Positions 52,918 to 61,866 of a stretch of DNA of 64,000 nucleotides are shown piece after piece. This stretch comes from Gemmatimonadota bacterium (GTDB lineage Bacteria; Gemmatimonadota; Gemmatimonadetes; Longimicrobiales; Gaopeijiaceae). The notes beneath the pieces were generated by a model. It saw only the letters and a program-made list of their open reading frames with translations, did not search any database and was not told where the DNA came from. Where the stretch lies: positions 17,287-81,286 of the forward strand of contig JAUIKL010000003.1 of the NCBI GenBank assembly GCA_030430625.1, read 5' to 3'. The translations under genes were made by a program, and so were the position numbers. Position 1 is the first letter of the stretch. Every line of letters begins with the position of its first letter.

Positions 52918-55371
52918 CTACGAGATCGGCCGCGTCCGCTTCTTCACCATGAACAGCCCTTCCTGCATGCTGGTCACGAGAATCGTGCCGCTGTCGAAGA
53001 ACGGGTACGTGCTCCACGCACCCCCGAAACCGGCGCCGGTCCCGTGTGGTGACGTGTCGAACGTCCCGACTTCGACCGGGTTGAGCGGGTCGGAGGTGTC
53101 GAGGATGTGCAGCCCGTACTTGTAGTTGGCCTGGTAGGTGAAGTCGCCCTTCACGTACAGGTTATGCGCACTGGCGGGCATCGAACCGAAGAATTCCTTC
53201 GCCAGCACCGGATCCTCGAGGTCGTCGAGGTCCCAGATCAACGTGCGGGTCGTCTCGACGTTCCCGGCAATCACGTCGCTCTCGTCGTTCATGATGAAGT
53301 ACCGGTGATCGTCCGTGACCCACCCCTGGTGCATGTACGCCGGGTTCGGGTGCGAAGCGTTCGACAGTTCGACCGGATTCGCCTTGTCGGTGACGTCGGA
53401 GATCTGGAAGAGGTCACCGGCCATACGGAGGCAGATCTCGCGCCCCTGGTACGCGGCGTCCGGCCCCCGGTAGACGATGCACTGCGCATCGTGCGTGCTG
53501 CCCGGCTCCGAACAACCGACGAAGGTGGGGTTCATCGGCTCGTTGATGTCGACCATGTGCATGCCGGCGCAGCCGCGACTCGTCAGGTAGGCGAAGCCGG
53601 TCTCTTCGTTGATGATGACGTTGTGGCTGCTCTCGACGACGTTGAGCCCTTCGCCCCGGTAGAGGAGGTCGGGCTCGAAGAGTACGGGCGGATCGACGAC
53701 GTCTCTGAGTCGGGTGAGATCGAAGACCTGCATCCCGTGCGCACCCGCGCCGTCGGCGACGATGTACGCGTGGTTCCGGTACGTCTTGATGTCTCGCCAG
53801 AGCTGGGAGCGCGGGGTGTTCTCGGTCTTCGGGAGGTCCCCGAGCAGGATTGGGTTCGTCGGGTCGGTGATGTCGATGAAGGACGTCCCGTCGTTGCGGC
53901 CGACGAGGGCATACTCCCGTCCCGTTTCCTCGTCCGTCCACCCCCAGTTGTCGTTGGCCCGCACGCCCCGCGCGCGCTCGGGTGTCGTGAGGAGGGAGAT
54001 CGGGATGTAGGCCAGGAGCTCCACGTCCGAGCACTCGAAACCCTCGGCCATGCCGTCGGTGCAGCGGTGTTCTTCGCCGAAGACGGCGCCGAGCGCGTCG
54101 GGGGGGCTGAGGAGCAGCTCTGTCCGGTCCCACGTACCGCTCGCGGACCGCTCGTACACGAAGACGCCGCCCGCCTGGTGGTCGAGTCCGGACGCCGTGA
54201 CCGCCACGATGTCCTCACTCCCGGCGATCCTGTGTCCGAAGGAGTCTTCGGTGTTCGTCTCCTGCTCGGTGAAGCGGAACCGAACCGGGTCCGTTGCACC
54301 CTGCGGGTAGATGAAGGTCATCCCGTTCTCGATGCCTCGGTTCACCGGGGCCCCGACCCAGAGATCTTCGCCCGCGATGGCGACGGCGTGCCCGAACGCA
54401 TCGCCCTCCTCCGACTCGGGCCCGTCGATGCGATCCGTCTCGGTCCAGAAGCCCGTATCCCGGTTCAACTCGAAGACATACGCGGCGCCGTACCCGAGTC
54501 GCGCGAAGGGTGCACCGACGACGGCGCGGTCTCCGTGCGTCGTGATCGTCAGGCCGAACGAGGACTGCGCCTCGGGCTCGGCGGGTAGCTCACCCACTTC
54601 TTGCCATGCACCGTCCCGGAGCTGGTACTGGAAGACCCGACCTGGCGCGTCGTCCGGGCCGCCCCCGTGACCCGCCAACGGGGCACCGACGAGCGCCTGA
54701 TCTCCGGTGATCGCGATCGCGGCGCCGAACGCGTCGCCGTACTCGGGCGCATGAGACTGGAAGCGCTGCTCTTCGGCCCAACGCCCGTCGGGCTGTCGGC
54801 GGTACGCGTACACGGTGCCGGACGGGACCTGCTCCACCCCTTCCCCTCCACTCCGTCGACGCTGCCGAAGGCGGCTCAACTCCGTCTGCACGTTGGTCTG
54901 ACCCACGAGGAGCCAGTCCCCGGACACCGCCATCGACATCCCGTAGTCGATGCCGCAGTAGCCGTTGTAGTTGCAGCGCGGGTCGAGCGGGGCGAGGTCC
55001 TCGGTGTCGAGTGTGCTCGCGTGCGCCCACGTCAGGCCGGAGCGTTCGAAAGCGTCGATCCGCCCGTCTCGGCTGGCCACGAACAGGGTGTTTCCGTCGA
55101 GCGCGAGGAGGGCTCCGAAACCGTCCGCCCTTTCGGACTGCGGTGAGGTCACCCGACTCGCTTCGACCCAAGCGCCACCGACCTTGCGGTAGACGTAGAC
55201 GGTCCCGGACCGGAAGGTGTTGTTGGGCTCGCCGACGATGAGGGCGTCGCCGTCGACGACGACGGCGTTCCCGAACGAGCCCGACTGGGCGTAGGCGTGG
55301 GGCGCTCCGATCGCGACGGTGGCCAGCGCGAGAACGGCGGTGCGGATGACGAGACGGATCGATCGAGCCAC
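52918..55371 (-). CDS. Choice-of-anchor B/LVIVD-repeat secreted protein (paralog 3)
   Basis: 817 aa from GTG 55371, which has GGAGGA four bases upstream; the frame opens further to 55473. Signal ARSIRLVIRTAVLALATVAIGAPHAYAQ. FG-GAP-like blades at the N-terminus (GSFGNAVVVDGDALIVGEPN, DAFGAAIAITGDQALVG, DAFGHAVAIAGEDLWVG). The LVIVD half from about residue 437 has WGWTDEETGREYALVG, THDAQC, MHQGWVTDDHRYFIMNDESD, KYGLHILDTSDPLNPVEV and a final ILVTSMQEGLFMV. Two Cys near HRCTDGMAEGFECSD recur in all three paralogs. It is transcribed in the direction of the GLPGLI gene, after a GC-rich hairpin at 52875-52908. Confidence 0.85.
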   Translation of the reverse strand: MARSIRLVIRTAVLALATVAIGAPHAYAQSGSFGNAVVVDGDALIVGEPNNTFRSGTVYVYRKVGGAWVEASRVTSPQSERADGFGALLALDGNTLFVASRDGRIDAFERSGLTWAHASTLDTEDLAPLDPRCNYNGYCGIDYGMSMAVSGDWLLVGQTNVQTELSRLRQRRRSGGEGVEQVPSGTVYAYRRQPDGRWAEEQRFQSHAPEYGDAFGAAIAITGDQALVGAPLAGHGGGPDDAPGRVFQYQLRDGAWQEVGELPAEPEAQSSFGLTITTHGDRAVVGAPFARLGYGAAYVFELNRDTGFWTETDRIDGPESEEGDAFGHAVAIAGEDLWVGAPVNRGIENGMTFIYPQGATDPVRFRFTEQETNTEDSFGHRIAGSEDIVAVTASGLDHQAGGVFVYERSASGTWDRTELLLSPPDALGAVFGEEHRCTDGMAEGFECSDVELLAYIPISLLTTPERARGVRANDNWGWTDEETGREYALVGRNDGTSFIDITDPTNPILLGDLPKTENTPRSQLWRDIKTYRNHAYIVADGAGAHGMQVFDLTRLRDVVDPPVLFEPDLLYRGEGLNVVESSHNVIINEETGFAYLTSRGCAGMHMVDINEPMNPTFVGCSEPGSTHDAQCIVYRGPDAAYQGREICLRMAGDLFQISDVTDKANPVELSNASHPNPAYMHQGWVTDDHRYFIMNDESDVIAGNVETTRTLIWDLDDLEDPVLAKEFFGSMPASAHNLYVKGDFTYQANYKYGLHILDTSDPLNPVEVGTFDTSPHGTGAGFGGAWSTYPFFDSGTILVTSMQEGLFMVKKRTRPIS

Positions 55372-55620
55372 GGGTTCCTCCACGAACGAGGGCAACGAGT
55401 TGGGGACCGCACGGTCCACCCACCCGACCACCGATCCGAGCGGTAGCGTATCGACCGCGTCGGTCCGCCACAAATCGGGCCCGTCTGTGTAGGCCTCTGA
55501 AGCGAGTCGCTCGAACCCGAGTCCAGGTGCCGGATCGCCCGATTCTTCACTCTGGTCAACGCGATGCGGCCGCAGTACATCAAACGTAGGTCACCCCCCT
55601 CAGCGTCATCCGGAGCAACC

Positions 55621-56187
55621 GTGGAAGGCCCCGACCTTCGCCCGACTTTTCGAGTGCCCCTCGACCTCACGAGGGAAGACGCGGTCGAACGGCTGCGCGC
55701 GCGCCTCGTGGCCCGACCGGAGCTTCACGGGCGTTGGCATGGGAAGGGGAGGTGGGCCGAGATCGGTGTGCCGCGGGACGAGCGAAAGTTGTGGTCACCG
55801 GTCCTCTCCCTCCGTGTGGACAAGACCAGGTGGGGGTCCGAGCTGTTCGGTCGGTTCGCACCGCAACCGCACGTCTGGACCTTCTTCATGTTCGTCTACG
55901 GTGCCGTCGCGTTCCTCGCGCTCCTGGGGGCAGTTCTCGGCTACGCCCAGTGGGCATCGGACGAGCCGACGTGGGGCCTGCGGGCGGTGTGGTTCGGTGT
56001 GCCCTTCTTGATGAGCCTCCACGGAGTCAGCGCGGTCGGGAAACGGCTGGCCCGGTCCCAAATGCGGAGCCTTCACACCCTCGTCTTCGAAGTACTCGAG
56101 GAGTTGAGCGACGAGGTGGAGGGGGCGGACTCCGACCGAACGGGCGCCGATCGGCCCGAGTCGGACGCACTGGCGGCGGAAGAGTAG
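55621..56187 (+). CDS. Small membrane protein, function unknown
   Basis: 188 aa from GTG 55621 with GGAG six bases upstream; an ATG at 55564 would add a Ser/Pro-rich leader. About 80 cytoplasmic residues with an alternating polar pattern (DAVERLRARLVARPELHGRWHGKGRWAEIGV, cut) are followed by two hydrophobic helices (TFFMFVYGAVAFLALLGAVLGYAQ, WFGVPFLMSLHGVSAVGK) and an acidic tail. I do not recognise the family. Confidence 0.65.
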   Translation: MEGPDLRPTFRVPLDLTREDAVERLRARLVARPELHGRWHGKGRWAEIGVPRDERKLWSPVLSLRVDKTRWGSELFGRFAPQPHVWTFFMFVYGAVAFLALLGAVLGYAQWASDEPTWGLRAVWFGVPFLMSLHGVSAVGKRLARSQMRSLHTLVFEVLEELSDEVEGADSDRTGADRPESDALAAEE

Positions 56188-56230
56188 GGCCGGCGGCACG
56201 CACGCACGCCCAGCTTCGCTAGATTCGGGG

Positions 56231-56617
56231 ATGCAAGGATCGGCACCCACCCACTTCGAACTGCTCGGCGGCGAGGCCGGTGTCCGCGCGATCGTGGATC
56301 GCTTCTACGACGTGATGGACGAGGAGCCGTGGGCGGCCGGGATCCGGGCCATGCATCCGCCCGACCTCGCTTCGTCGCGCGACAAGCTCTTCTACTTCCT
56401 CGTCGGATGGACGGGCGGACCCCCCCTGTACGTCGAGCGCTTCGGGCACCCCCGGCTGCGTGCTCGCCATCTGCCGTTCGCTATCGGAGAGGCCGAAGCG
56501 GCCGCGTGGGTAAGGTGTATGGACACCGCACTGGACGAGAGCGAGACGCCGGATGAATTGCGCGACTTTCTCAAGTCGCGATTTCGGGCGGTCGCCACCC
56601 ACATGCGGAACCGCTAG
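56231..56617 (+). CDS. Truncated hemoglobin, group II (trHbO-like)
   Basis: 128 aa. It matches group II truncated globins: a 2-on-2 globin with FYDVMDEEPWAAGIRAMH, LFYFLVGWTGGPPLYVERFGHPRLRARHLPFAIG (cut) and AAWVRCMDTALDES. The conserved FGHPRLRxRHLPF segment includes the proximal His of the family. It probably binds oxygen, NO or peroxide for stress defence. Its stop shares the CTAG tetranucleotide with the stop of the convergent gene. Confidence 0.92.
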   Translation: MQGSAPTHFELLGGEAGVRAIVDRFYDVMDEEPWAAGIRAMHPPDLASSRDKLFYFLVGWTGGPPLYVERFGHPRLRARHLPFAIGEAEAAAWVRCMDTALDESETPDELRDFLKSRFRAVATHMRNR

Positions 56618-57399
56618 CGCACCGGACGCGTGGCCAGCCGGTCACGGGTGATCTCTTCCGCGGCCGTCAGGTCGACGTAGCCGAGCCGGCTCAGATGGTC
56701 GTCGGCGCGACCCGTCAGAATGAAGCTGTAGTGCCAGGGGATGGCCCCGGGTTCGATCTCGTTCACGTACCGGATGAGCGACGAGGTGCAGTTCGTGAAG
56801 AGCGTGTTGTACCAGCGGGGTGTCGTGGCGAGTGCCTCGGTCTCCCGCACGAACTGGTCGAAGATCCGGGCGATCACCTCTGTGGGAACCGTGACGGGGT
56901 ACCGGACGAGCGGGTAGTCGAGGTATTCGACCCTCCGACGCACCAGGTCTTCCTCGAGCGCCCAGATATGGGTGACCTCGAAGCCCCGAAGCATGCCGCG
57001 CACGATCGAGTACTGCTCACCGACCTCACGGCGGGTCTCGACCGAGATCCCGAGCCAGCGCGCCTCCTCGTAGTGCTGGGGAAACTCGAAGACGAGGAAG
57101 GTGTGCGCGATGCGCCCCCCCAGTCCGAGCGCTTGTTCGTACATCCAGAGTCCCTGGACGTCGGCCGGGTCGTAGCGGAACGGCCGGTATTCCTTCGTGA
57201 GGACGTCGTCCCGGGTATAGCTCCAGTCCCGCACGGCTTCGAGGAGCACCGAGCCGTCCGCCCCCCGGGTCACCTCGGTGAGCACGCGGACGTCTTCGTC
57301 CCACCTGCGGTCCAGGGAGGGTGTGCGCATGGCCACCACGAGGACCAGGACCACGCCACCGATGGCGGCTGCCAGGCCCAGGCCGAGCACTCTACTCAT
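56614..57399 (-). CDS. Lnb N-terminal/DUF4105-type periplasmic protein
   Basis: 261 aa from ATG 57399. An N-terminal membrane anchor (SRVLGLGLAAAIGGVVLVLVVAM) is followed by a domain matching the Lnb N-terminal periplasmic family. Its marks are FLVFEFPQHYEEARWLGISVETRREVGEQYS (cut), NCTSSLIRYVNE with the Asn-Cys-Thr motif, and FILTGRADDHLSRLG. The NCT motif suggests a papain-like cysteine acyltransferase or peptidase, though the family has no proven activity. It overlaps the globin stop by four bases and lies downstream of the M14 gene on the same strand. Confidence 0.82.
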   Translation of the reverse strand: MSRVLGLGLAAAIGGVVLVLVVAMRTPSLDRRWDEDVRVLTEVTRGADGSVLLEAVRDWSYTRDDVLTKEYRPFRYDPADVQGLWMYEQALGLGGRIAHTFLVFEFPQHYEEARWLGISVETRREVGEQYSIVRGMLRGFEVTHIWALEEDLVRRRVEYLDYPLVRYPVTVPTEVIARIFDQFVRETEALATTPRWYNTLFTNCTSSLIRYVNEIEPGAIPWHYSFILTGRADDHLSRLGYVDLTAAEEITRDRLATRPVR

Positions 57400-57482
57400 C
57401 CTCGTTCGTGCCGACCGTCGTGGTCCTCCGGGAGGGGACGTCGTCGAGTCCACCCCCCGGAGGCACCACGCGCGGTCTGCTC

Positions 57483-59111
57483 CTACCGGTAGAACAGGTT
57501 CCGCTGGAACCCGTTGTAGTGCTGCACGCGCACGACCGACATGTCCTGGTGGTCGAGCACGCGCATCATCGGGACGCGCTGACGGGCGGGCTGGCCGTCG
57601 TTGGGCTCGCGGAGGATGTGATCGGTCCACCCCCACGTGATCAGGTTGTCGTCGGTCTCGGGCTCCATCAGGTAGGTGATGAGGTTGCCCATCGACTGAG
57701 CGGTCGGGACGTAGAACCACCCTTCCTGTACCTCGAGAGACTCCGACTCCTTCACGACGTCGACTTCCTTGAGGTAGTGACCCTGGAAGTAGCTCTCGGT
57801 GCGTACATCGGTCGCGTAGTAGACCTCGGCGTCGACCGTCGTCGCTTCGCGGAAGCGGTACACGGCGATGTCGTGATCCAGGAGGATCGGAACGACGGAA
57901 GCCATGGCGGTCGGAAGGAGGTAGCCGACCGGGCGGGAGGTGGTGCGCGTCGGGACCCACTCGAGGTAGACCGGGACGTTCTCGAGGCTGTAGCCCATCT
58001 CCGCGTCGTCGTCAGGCATCCAGACTGGCTCGGTGCCCCGGCTGGTGAGCTCGTAGTCGAGGACGACCTCACCGGTCCCGTTGTGGCCGGCTTCGATCGC
58101 CCGCATCCGCGAACCCGTCGTGAGTTCCCGAATCTCTTCGCGTCGCTCCGCCGCGACCTCGAGGATGGTCGTCAGGGCCAGCACCCCGCCGCGGACCTGG
58201 TGGTAGTAGACCTCGTCGAGCGGAATTTCCTGGACCTCACCCTCGCGCGTGACGCGGAGGGAGTTCCTCGGCGTCTCGAGAAGGATGCCGATCGAGTTCG
58301 TCAGCCCTGTATACACGTGGTGCTTCCTGGGCTCGACCGACGTCGAACCCCAGCCCCGCACCCCGTCCTGCGTGCGCACACCCGAGTAGTCGAATGCCCG
58401 GTAGTCCTCCTCCATCACCGCTTCCTGGATGCGCGGGAAGATGTTCTCGTACGGCCACCGGCGGAGCTGGTCGTCCGCAGCGGGGTTCAGCGTCCCCTGG
58501 TAGGTGATGACGTACGGATCGGAGCCACCGTGGTGGCCGTCGACGTGGATGTCGGGGGTCCACTCGGTCATGACCTGGGTGACGTACGCTCCGATCTCCT
58601 GCGACTCCAGCTTCACGTAGTCACGGTTCATGTCGAAGCCGGCGTCGTTGGTGCGCCGTCGAACCTCACCACCGTCCGGGTTCGTGAGCGGCGTGCCGAT
58701 GACGATGATGTCCTCGAGGAGGTGACGGAGATCACCTCCGACCAGTTCCCGGGCCACGAGCTGGAACGACTCCTTCGGTGAGACCTCACCTCCGTGCACC
58801 GACGGAGCCACGAAGACGATCGTCTTTCCGGAGCGGATCGCGTCCTGGGGGCTGACGATCGGATCTTCCGCGATCACGATGAGCTTGAGGTCGCGACCGC
58901 CGAGTGTGGTCGTCAGCGGCTGCATGCTGACGAGTTCGCTCACGCGGTCGAGCTCGAACCAGAAATCCATCAGCGGCTCGAACGGGGTCGGGCCCGAGCG
59001 GAAGTTCTCTTGCTCCTGCCACGTGCGGGGAAGTTCCTGGGCGAAGCTGGCGCTGGGAATCGTGAGCGCCGTGACGAGGGCGGCCGAGGCGGCGATGTGC
59101 CGTATCTGCAT
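57483..59111 (-). CDS. Secreted M14-family zinc carboxypeptidase
   Basis: 542 aa from ATG 59111. The Sec signal HIAASAALVTALTIPSASFAQ ends at FAQ. The catalytic M14 pattern is visible: HGGE in PSVHGGEVSPKES (zinc His and Glu), DMNRDY, DIHVDGHHGG (third zinc ligand) and a YEN-containing middle. The region after ~350 is a beta-rich C-terminal domain (VWMPDDDAEMGYSLENVPVYLEW, cut), typical of the peptidase-like branch often called 'M14 metallopeptidase family protein'. It probably cleaves peptides from C-termini in the periplasm or outside. Confidence 0.88.
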   Translation of the reverse strand: MQIRHIAASAALVTALTIPSASFAQELPRTWQEQENFRSGPTPFEPLMDFWFELDRVSELVSMQPLTTTLGGRDLKLIVIAEDPIVSPQDAIRSGKTIVFVAPSVHGGEVSPKESFQLVARELVGGDLRHLLEDIIVIGTPLTNPDGGEVRRRTNDAGFDMNRDYVKLESQEIGAYVTQVMTEWTPDIHVDGHHGGSDPYVITYQGTLNPAADDQLRRWPYENIFPRIQEAVMEEDYRAFDYSGVRTQDGVRGWGSTSVEPRKHHVYTGLTNSIGILLETPRNSLRVTREGEVQEIPLDEVYYHQVRGGVLALTTILEVAAERREEIRELTTGSRMRAIEAGHNGTGEVVLDYELTSRGTEPVWMPDDDAEMGYSLENVPVYLEWVPTRTTSRPVGYLLPTAMASVVPILLDHDIAVYRFREATTVDAEVYYATDVRTESYFQGHYLKEVDVVKESESLEVQEGWFYVPTAQSMGNLITYLMEPETDDNLITWGWTDHILREPNDGQPARQRVPMMRVLDHQDMSVVRVQHYNGFQRNLFYR

Positions 59112-59284
59112 GAACGTTTCCGTGGTTCTGATGGACCGATGGATTGGGGTGCGACCCGACATCATGCGGGAGCCGGACGGTGTGGGCCAGAGCGTGGCCC
59201 GACCTGCGTGTCGGTCGAGCGCGCCGTATCATGCCGTTTCGGAACCCCCGGAGGCTCCCGGGGGCACGTCGTACGGGAGGTGAG

Positions 59285-60712
59285 ATGAGACGCAGCGTGG
59301 CCGGTCTGGTGGTGACCGTCGTGATGGCATCGAGTGCGTGCACCACGGTCGAGCGACCCTCTTCCTCGGAGTCGGGGCCCACGCACCCCGAGGTGGATCG
59401 CATCTTCGCCGACCTCGACCGGGAGGACGGGCCGGGGGCAGCCGTGGCCGTGCTCATGGAGGGTGAGGTCGTCCACGAGGCGGGGTATGGCATGGCCGAC
59501 CTCGGGCACGGAATTCCGATCACGCCGGAGACCGTCTTCGACATCGCCTCGATCTCGAAGCAGTTCGGAGCGATGGCCGCCCTGATGCTCGAGTCCGAGG
59601 GGCGCCTCGACCTGGATGCGGACGTTCGGACGTACGTGCCCGAGCTGCCCGACTTCGGCTACACGATCACGCCGCGCCACCTGATCCATCACACCAGCGG
59701 GATCCGGGACTGGCCGCACGCGATGATGCTCGGTGGCGTCACGTACACGGACGTCATCTCCTTCGACCAGATCCTGCGGATGCTCTACCGACAGGAGGAT
59801 CTGAATTTCCCGCCCGGTCAGGAGTACTCGTACTCGAACACCGGGTACAATCTCCTGGCCCGAGTCATCGAGGTTCAGTCGGGACAGAGCTTCCGCGAGT
59901 ACACGGAAGAGCGGATCTTCGGGCCACTCGGTATGGAGAACACCCACTTCTCCGACGACTACCTCGAGGTCGTGCCCGGGCGCGCGGACTCGTACGCGCC
60001 GACCGACGCGGGATTCGAACGGCGCCCCAACCAGCTCACCGCGTTGGCGTCGAGTTCGCTCAACACCACGCTCGACGACTTCATTCTCTGGGTGAAGAAC
60101 TTCCAGACCGCCGAGGTGGGCGGCCCCCTCGTGGAACGGATGTTCGATCGGGGCGTGCTGAACGACGGTGAAGAGATCGCGTATGCGCACGGTCTCAGCT
60201 ACAGCAACTACCGTGGCATCGCACACGTCGGCCACAGTGGGAGCTGGGCCGGCTTCCGTACCCAGTTCCAGAGTTTCCCGGAACACGAGCTCGACATCGT
60301 CGTCTTCTGCAACGTGTCGGATTGTGATCCCGGTCGCCGGATGCGGGAGATCGCCATGGTCTTCCTTGCGGACGAGTTCGGGCCGGACGACGACGCCGTG
60401 GGAGGAGGCGGGGCCGAAGGCGCGTCACAGTCGTTGAGTGCTGCGGCGCTCCGCGAATACGAGGGCAGCTACAGGAGTGAAGAGTTCGACTCCACCTACG
60501 ACCTCGTCGTCGAGGATGGCGAGCTCGTCGCCCGGCACTGGCGGAACGAAGCGACGGTGCTCACTCCGACGGAGGACGACGTCTTCCGCGGGGATCGCCC
60601 CTGGCTCCCCGAGGTTCGCTTCACGCGGGACGGCCAGGGCAGAATCGAGGCCTTCAACGCCTCGGGTAGCCGGGTCCGCAACGTGGTATTTCGACGACGC
60701 CAGGGAGAGTGA
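59285..60712 (+). CDS. Serine hydrolase lipoprotein (class C beta-lactamase/DD-peptidase fold)
   Basis: 475 aa from ATG 59285 with GGGAGGTGAG upstream. Lipobox MASSAC (Cys19). The penicillin-recognising fold is complete: Ser89-x-x-Lys92 (SISK), Tyr183-Ser-Asn185 in EYSYSNTGYN, HTSGIRDW and a last motif HSGSWAGF. The C-terminal ~110 residues are a lipocalin-like DUF3471-type beta domain (REYEGSYRSEEFDSTYDLVVEDGELVARHW, cut). Members include esterases, D-aminopeptidases and beta-lactamase-like proteins; resistance cannot be inferred. It forms an operon with the acetamidase gene one base downstream. Confidence 0.9.
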   Translation: MRRSVAGLVVTVVMASSACTTVERPSSSESGPTHPEVDRIFADLDREDGPGAAVAVLMEGEVVHEAGYGMADLGHGIPITPETVFDIASISKQFGAMAALMLESEGRLDLDADVRTYVPELPDFGYTITPRHLIHHTSGIRDWPHAMMLGGVTYTDVISFDQILRMLYRQEDLNFPPGQEYSYSNTGYNLLARVIEVQSGQSFREYTEERIFGPLGMENTHFSDDYLEVVPGRADSYAPTDAGFERRPNQLTALASSSLNTTLDDFILWVKNFQTAEVGGPLVERMFDRGVLNDGEEIAYAHGLSYSNYRGIAHVGHSGSWAGFRTQFQSFPEHELDIVVFCNVSDCDPGRRMREIAMVFLADEFGPDDDAVGGGGAEGASQSLSAAALREYEGSYRSEEFDSTYDLVVEDGELVARHWRNEATVLTPTEDDVFRGDRPWLPEVRFTRDGQGRIEAFNASGSRVRNVVFRRRQGE

Positions 60713-60713
60713 G

Positions 60714-61751
60714 ATGAACGACGTACGACGAAGTGTCGGTGCAGGAGCGCTCATGGTGGCGGCACTCGGAACCGTCGGCTGTGCCGGCGAGTCCGCGCCG
60801 GACGCGGAGACCGCGGCCGTCCCGGCGATCACGGTTCCGGACGCCGACTTCGTACTCACCGACGATCAGACCCACGCTCGTTGGAGCTCGACGATTCCGG
60901 CGGTCGTGACGGTACCCTCCGGCGCCGTCGTCGAGGTCAAGACGATGGAGGCGTCGGATGGTCAGTTCGAGGTCGGATCCACGGTGGACGATGTGATGAA
61001 CGTCTCCTTCGATCCGATTCACCCTCTGACGGGCCCCGTAGCGGTCGAGGGAGCCGAGCCGGGCGACGTGCTCGCCGTGACGTTGCTCGACATCGAGGTC
61101 GACGACTGGGGCTGGGCCGCGATCGTTCCCGGCTTCGGGTTCCTGGCCGATCGTTTCACGGACCCCGTCTACAAGGGCTTCGAGATTCCGCCCGGTGCAA
61201 CGGAGATCGCATTCAACGATCGAATCTCGATTCCCCTGGCTCCGTTCCCCGGCGTCATGGGCGTGGCGCCCCCGACGGATTCGATGCTGTCGACGATTCC
61301 GCCCCGGGCGAATGGCGGCAACATGGACAACCGCCACATGGTCGTCGGTACGACGGTGTATTTTCCCGTTTTCGTGGAGGGGGCCAACTTCTCGATCGGG
61401 GACACCCACGCCGCCCAGGGTGACGGCGAGGTGTCGGGCACGGCCATCGAGGCCGGCATGCGGATCCGCTATCGGATCGAGGTGGTCGACGGAGCGCGCC
61501 CGATCCAGGAGCCTCAGTACGAGAGCGATGACTTCTACGCGGTGACCGCGTTCGCGACTACGCTCGACGAAGCGGCCGTGAAGGCGACGGAGTACATGAT
61601 CGATTACCTGGTGGCCGAGCACGGGCTCACGGAGGAAGAGGCGTATATGCTCTGCTCTCTGGCCGGCGACCTGAAGATCAGTGAGGTCGTCGACGTGCCG
61701 CACGTCCTCGTGAGCATGCACATGCCCAAGGCCGTGCTGGGGATCGACTGA
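60714..61751 (+). CDS. Acetamidase/formamidase-family lipoprotein
   Basis: 345 aa from ATG 60714. Lipobox LGTVGC (Cys23). It matches the acetamidase/formamidase fold: THARWSSTIPAVVTVPSGAVVEV, DPIHPLTGPVAVEGAEPGDVLAV, NGGNMDNRHMVVGTTVYFPVFVEGANFSIGDTHAAQGDGEVSGTAIE (all cut). The conserved GDxHAxQGDGEVxGxAxE motif carries the catalytic site. It likely hydrolyses short-chain amides outside the cytoplasm and releases ammonium. It is tightly coupled to the serine hydrolase gene. Confidence 0.92.
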   Translation: MNDVRRSVGAGALMVAALGTVGCAGESAPDAETAAVPAITVPDADFVLTDDQTHARWSSTIPAVVTVPSGAVVEVKTMEASDGQFEVGSTVDDVMNVSFDPIHPLTGPVAVEGAEPGDVLAVTLLDIEVDDWGWAAIVPGFGFLADRFTDPVYKGFEIPPGATEIAFNDRISIPLAPFPGVMGVAPPTDSMLSTIPPRANGGNMDNRHMVVGTTVYFPVFVEGANFSIGDTHAAQGDGEVSGTAIEAGMRIRYRIEVVDGARPIQEPQYESDDFYAVTAFATTLDEAAVKATEYMIDYLVAEHGLTEEEAYMLCSLAGDLKISEVVDVPHVLVSMHMPKAVLGID

Positions 61752-61866
61752 GTCCCGTCGAGGTCGACGGATTGGGTGAGATCGTCGCTGCGCGTGGGCC
61801 GTGATCCGTGGGCGTCGGCTTATGCGTTCCCTCAGGTGAGTGGATGGCCGTGAGCGGAGCACTGCG

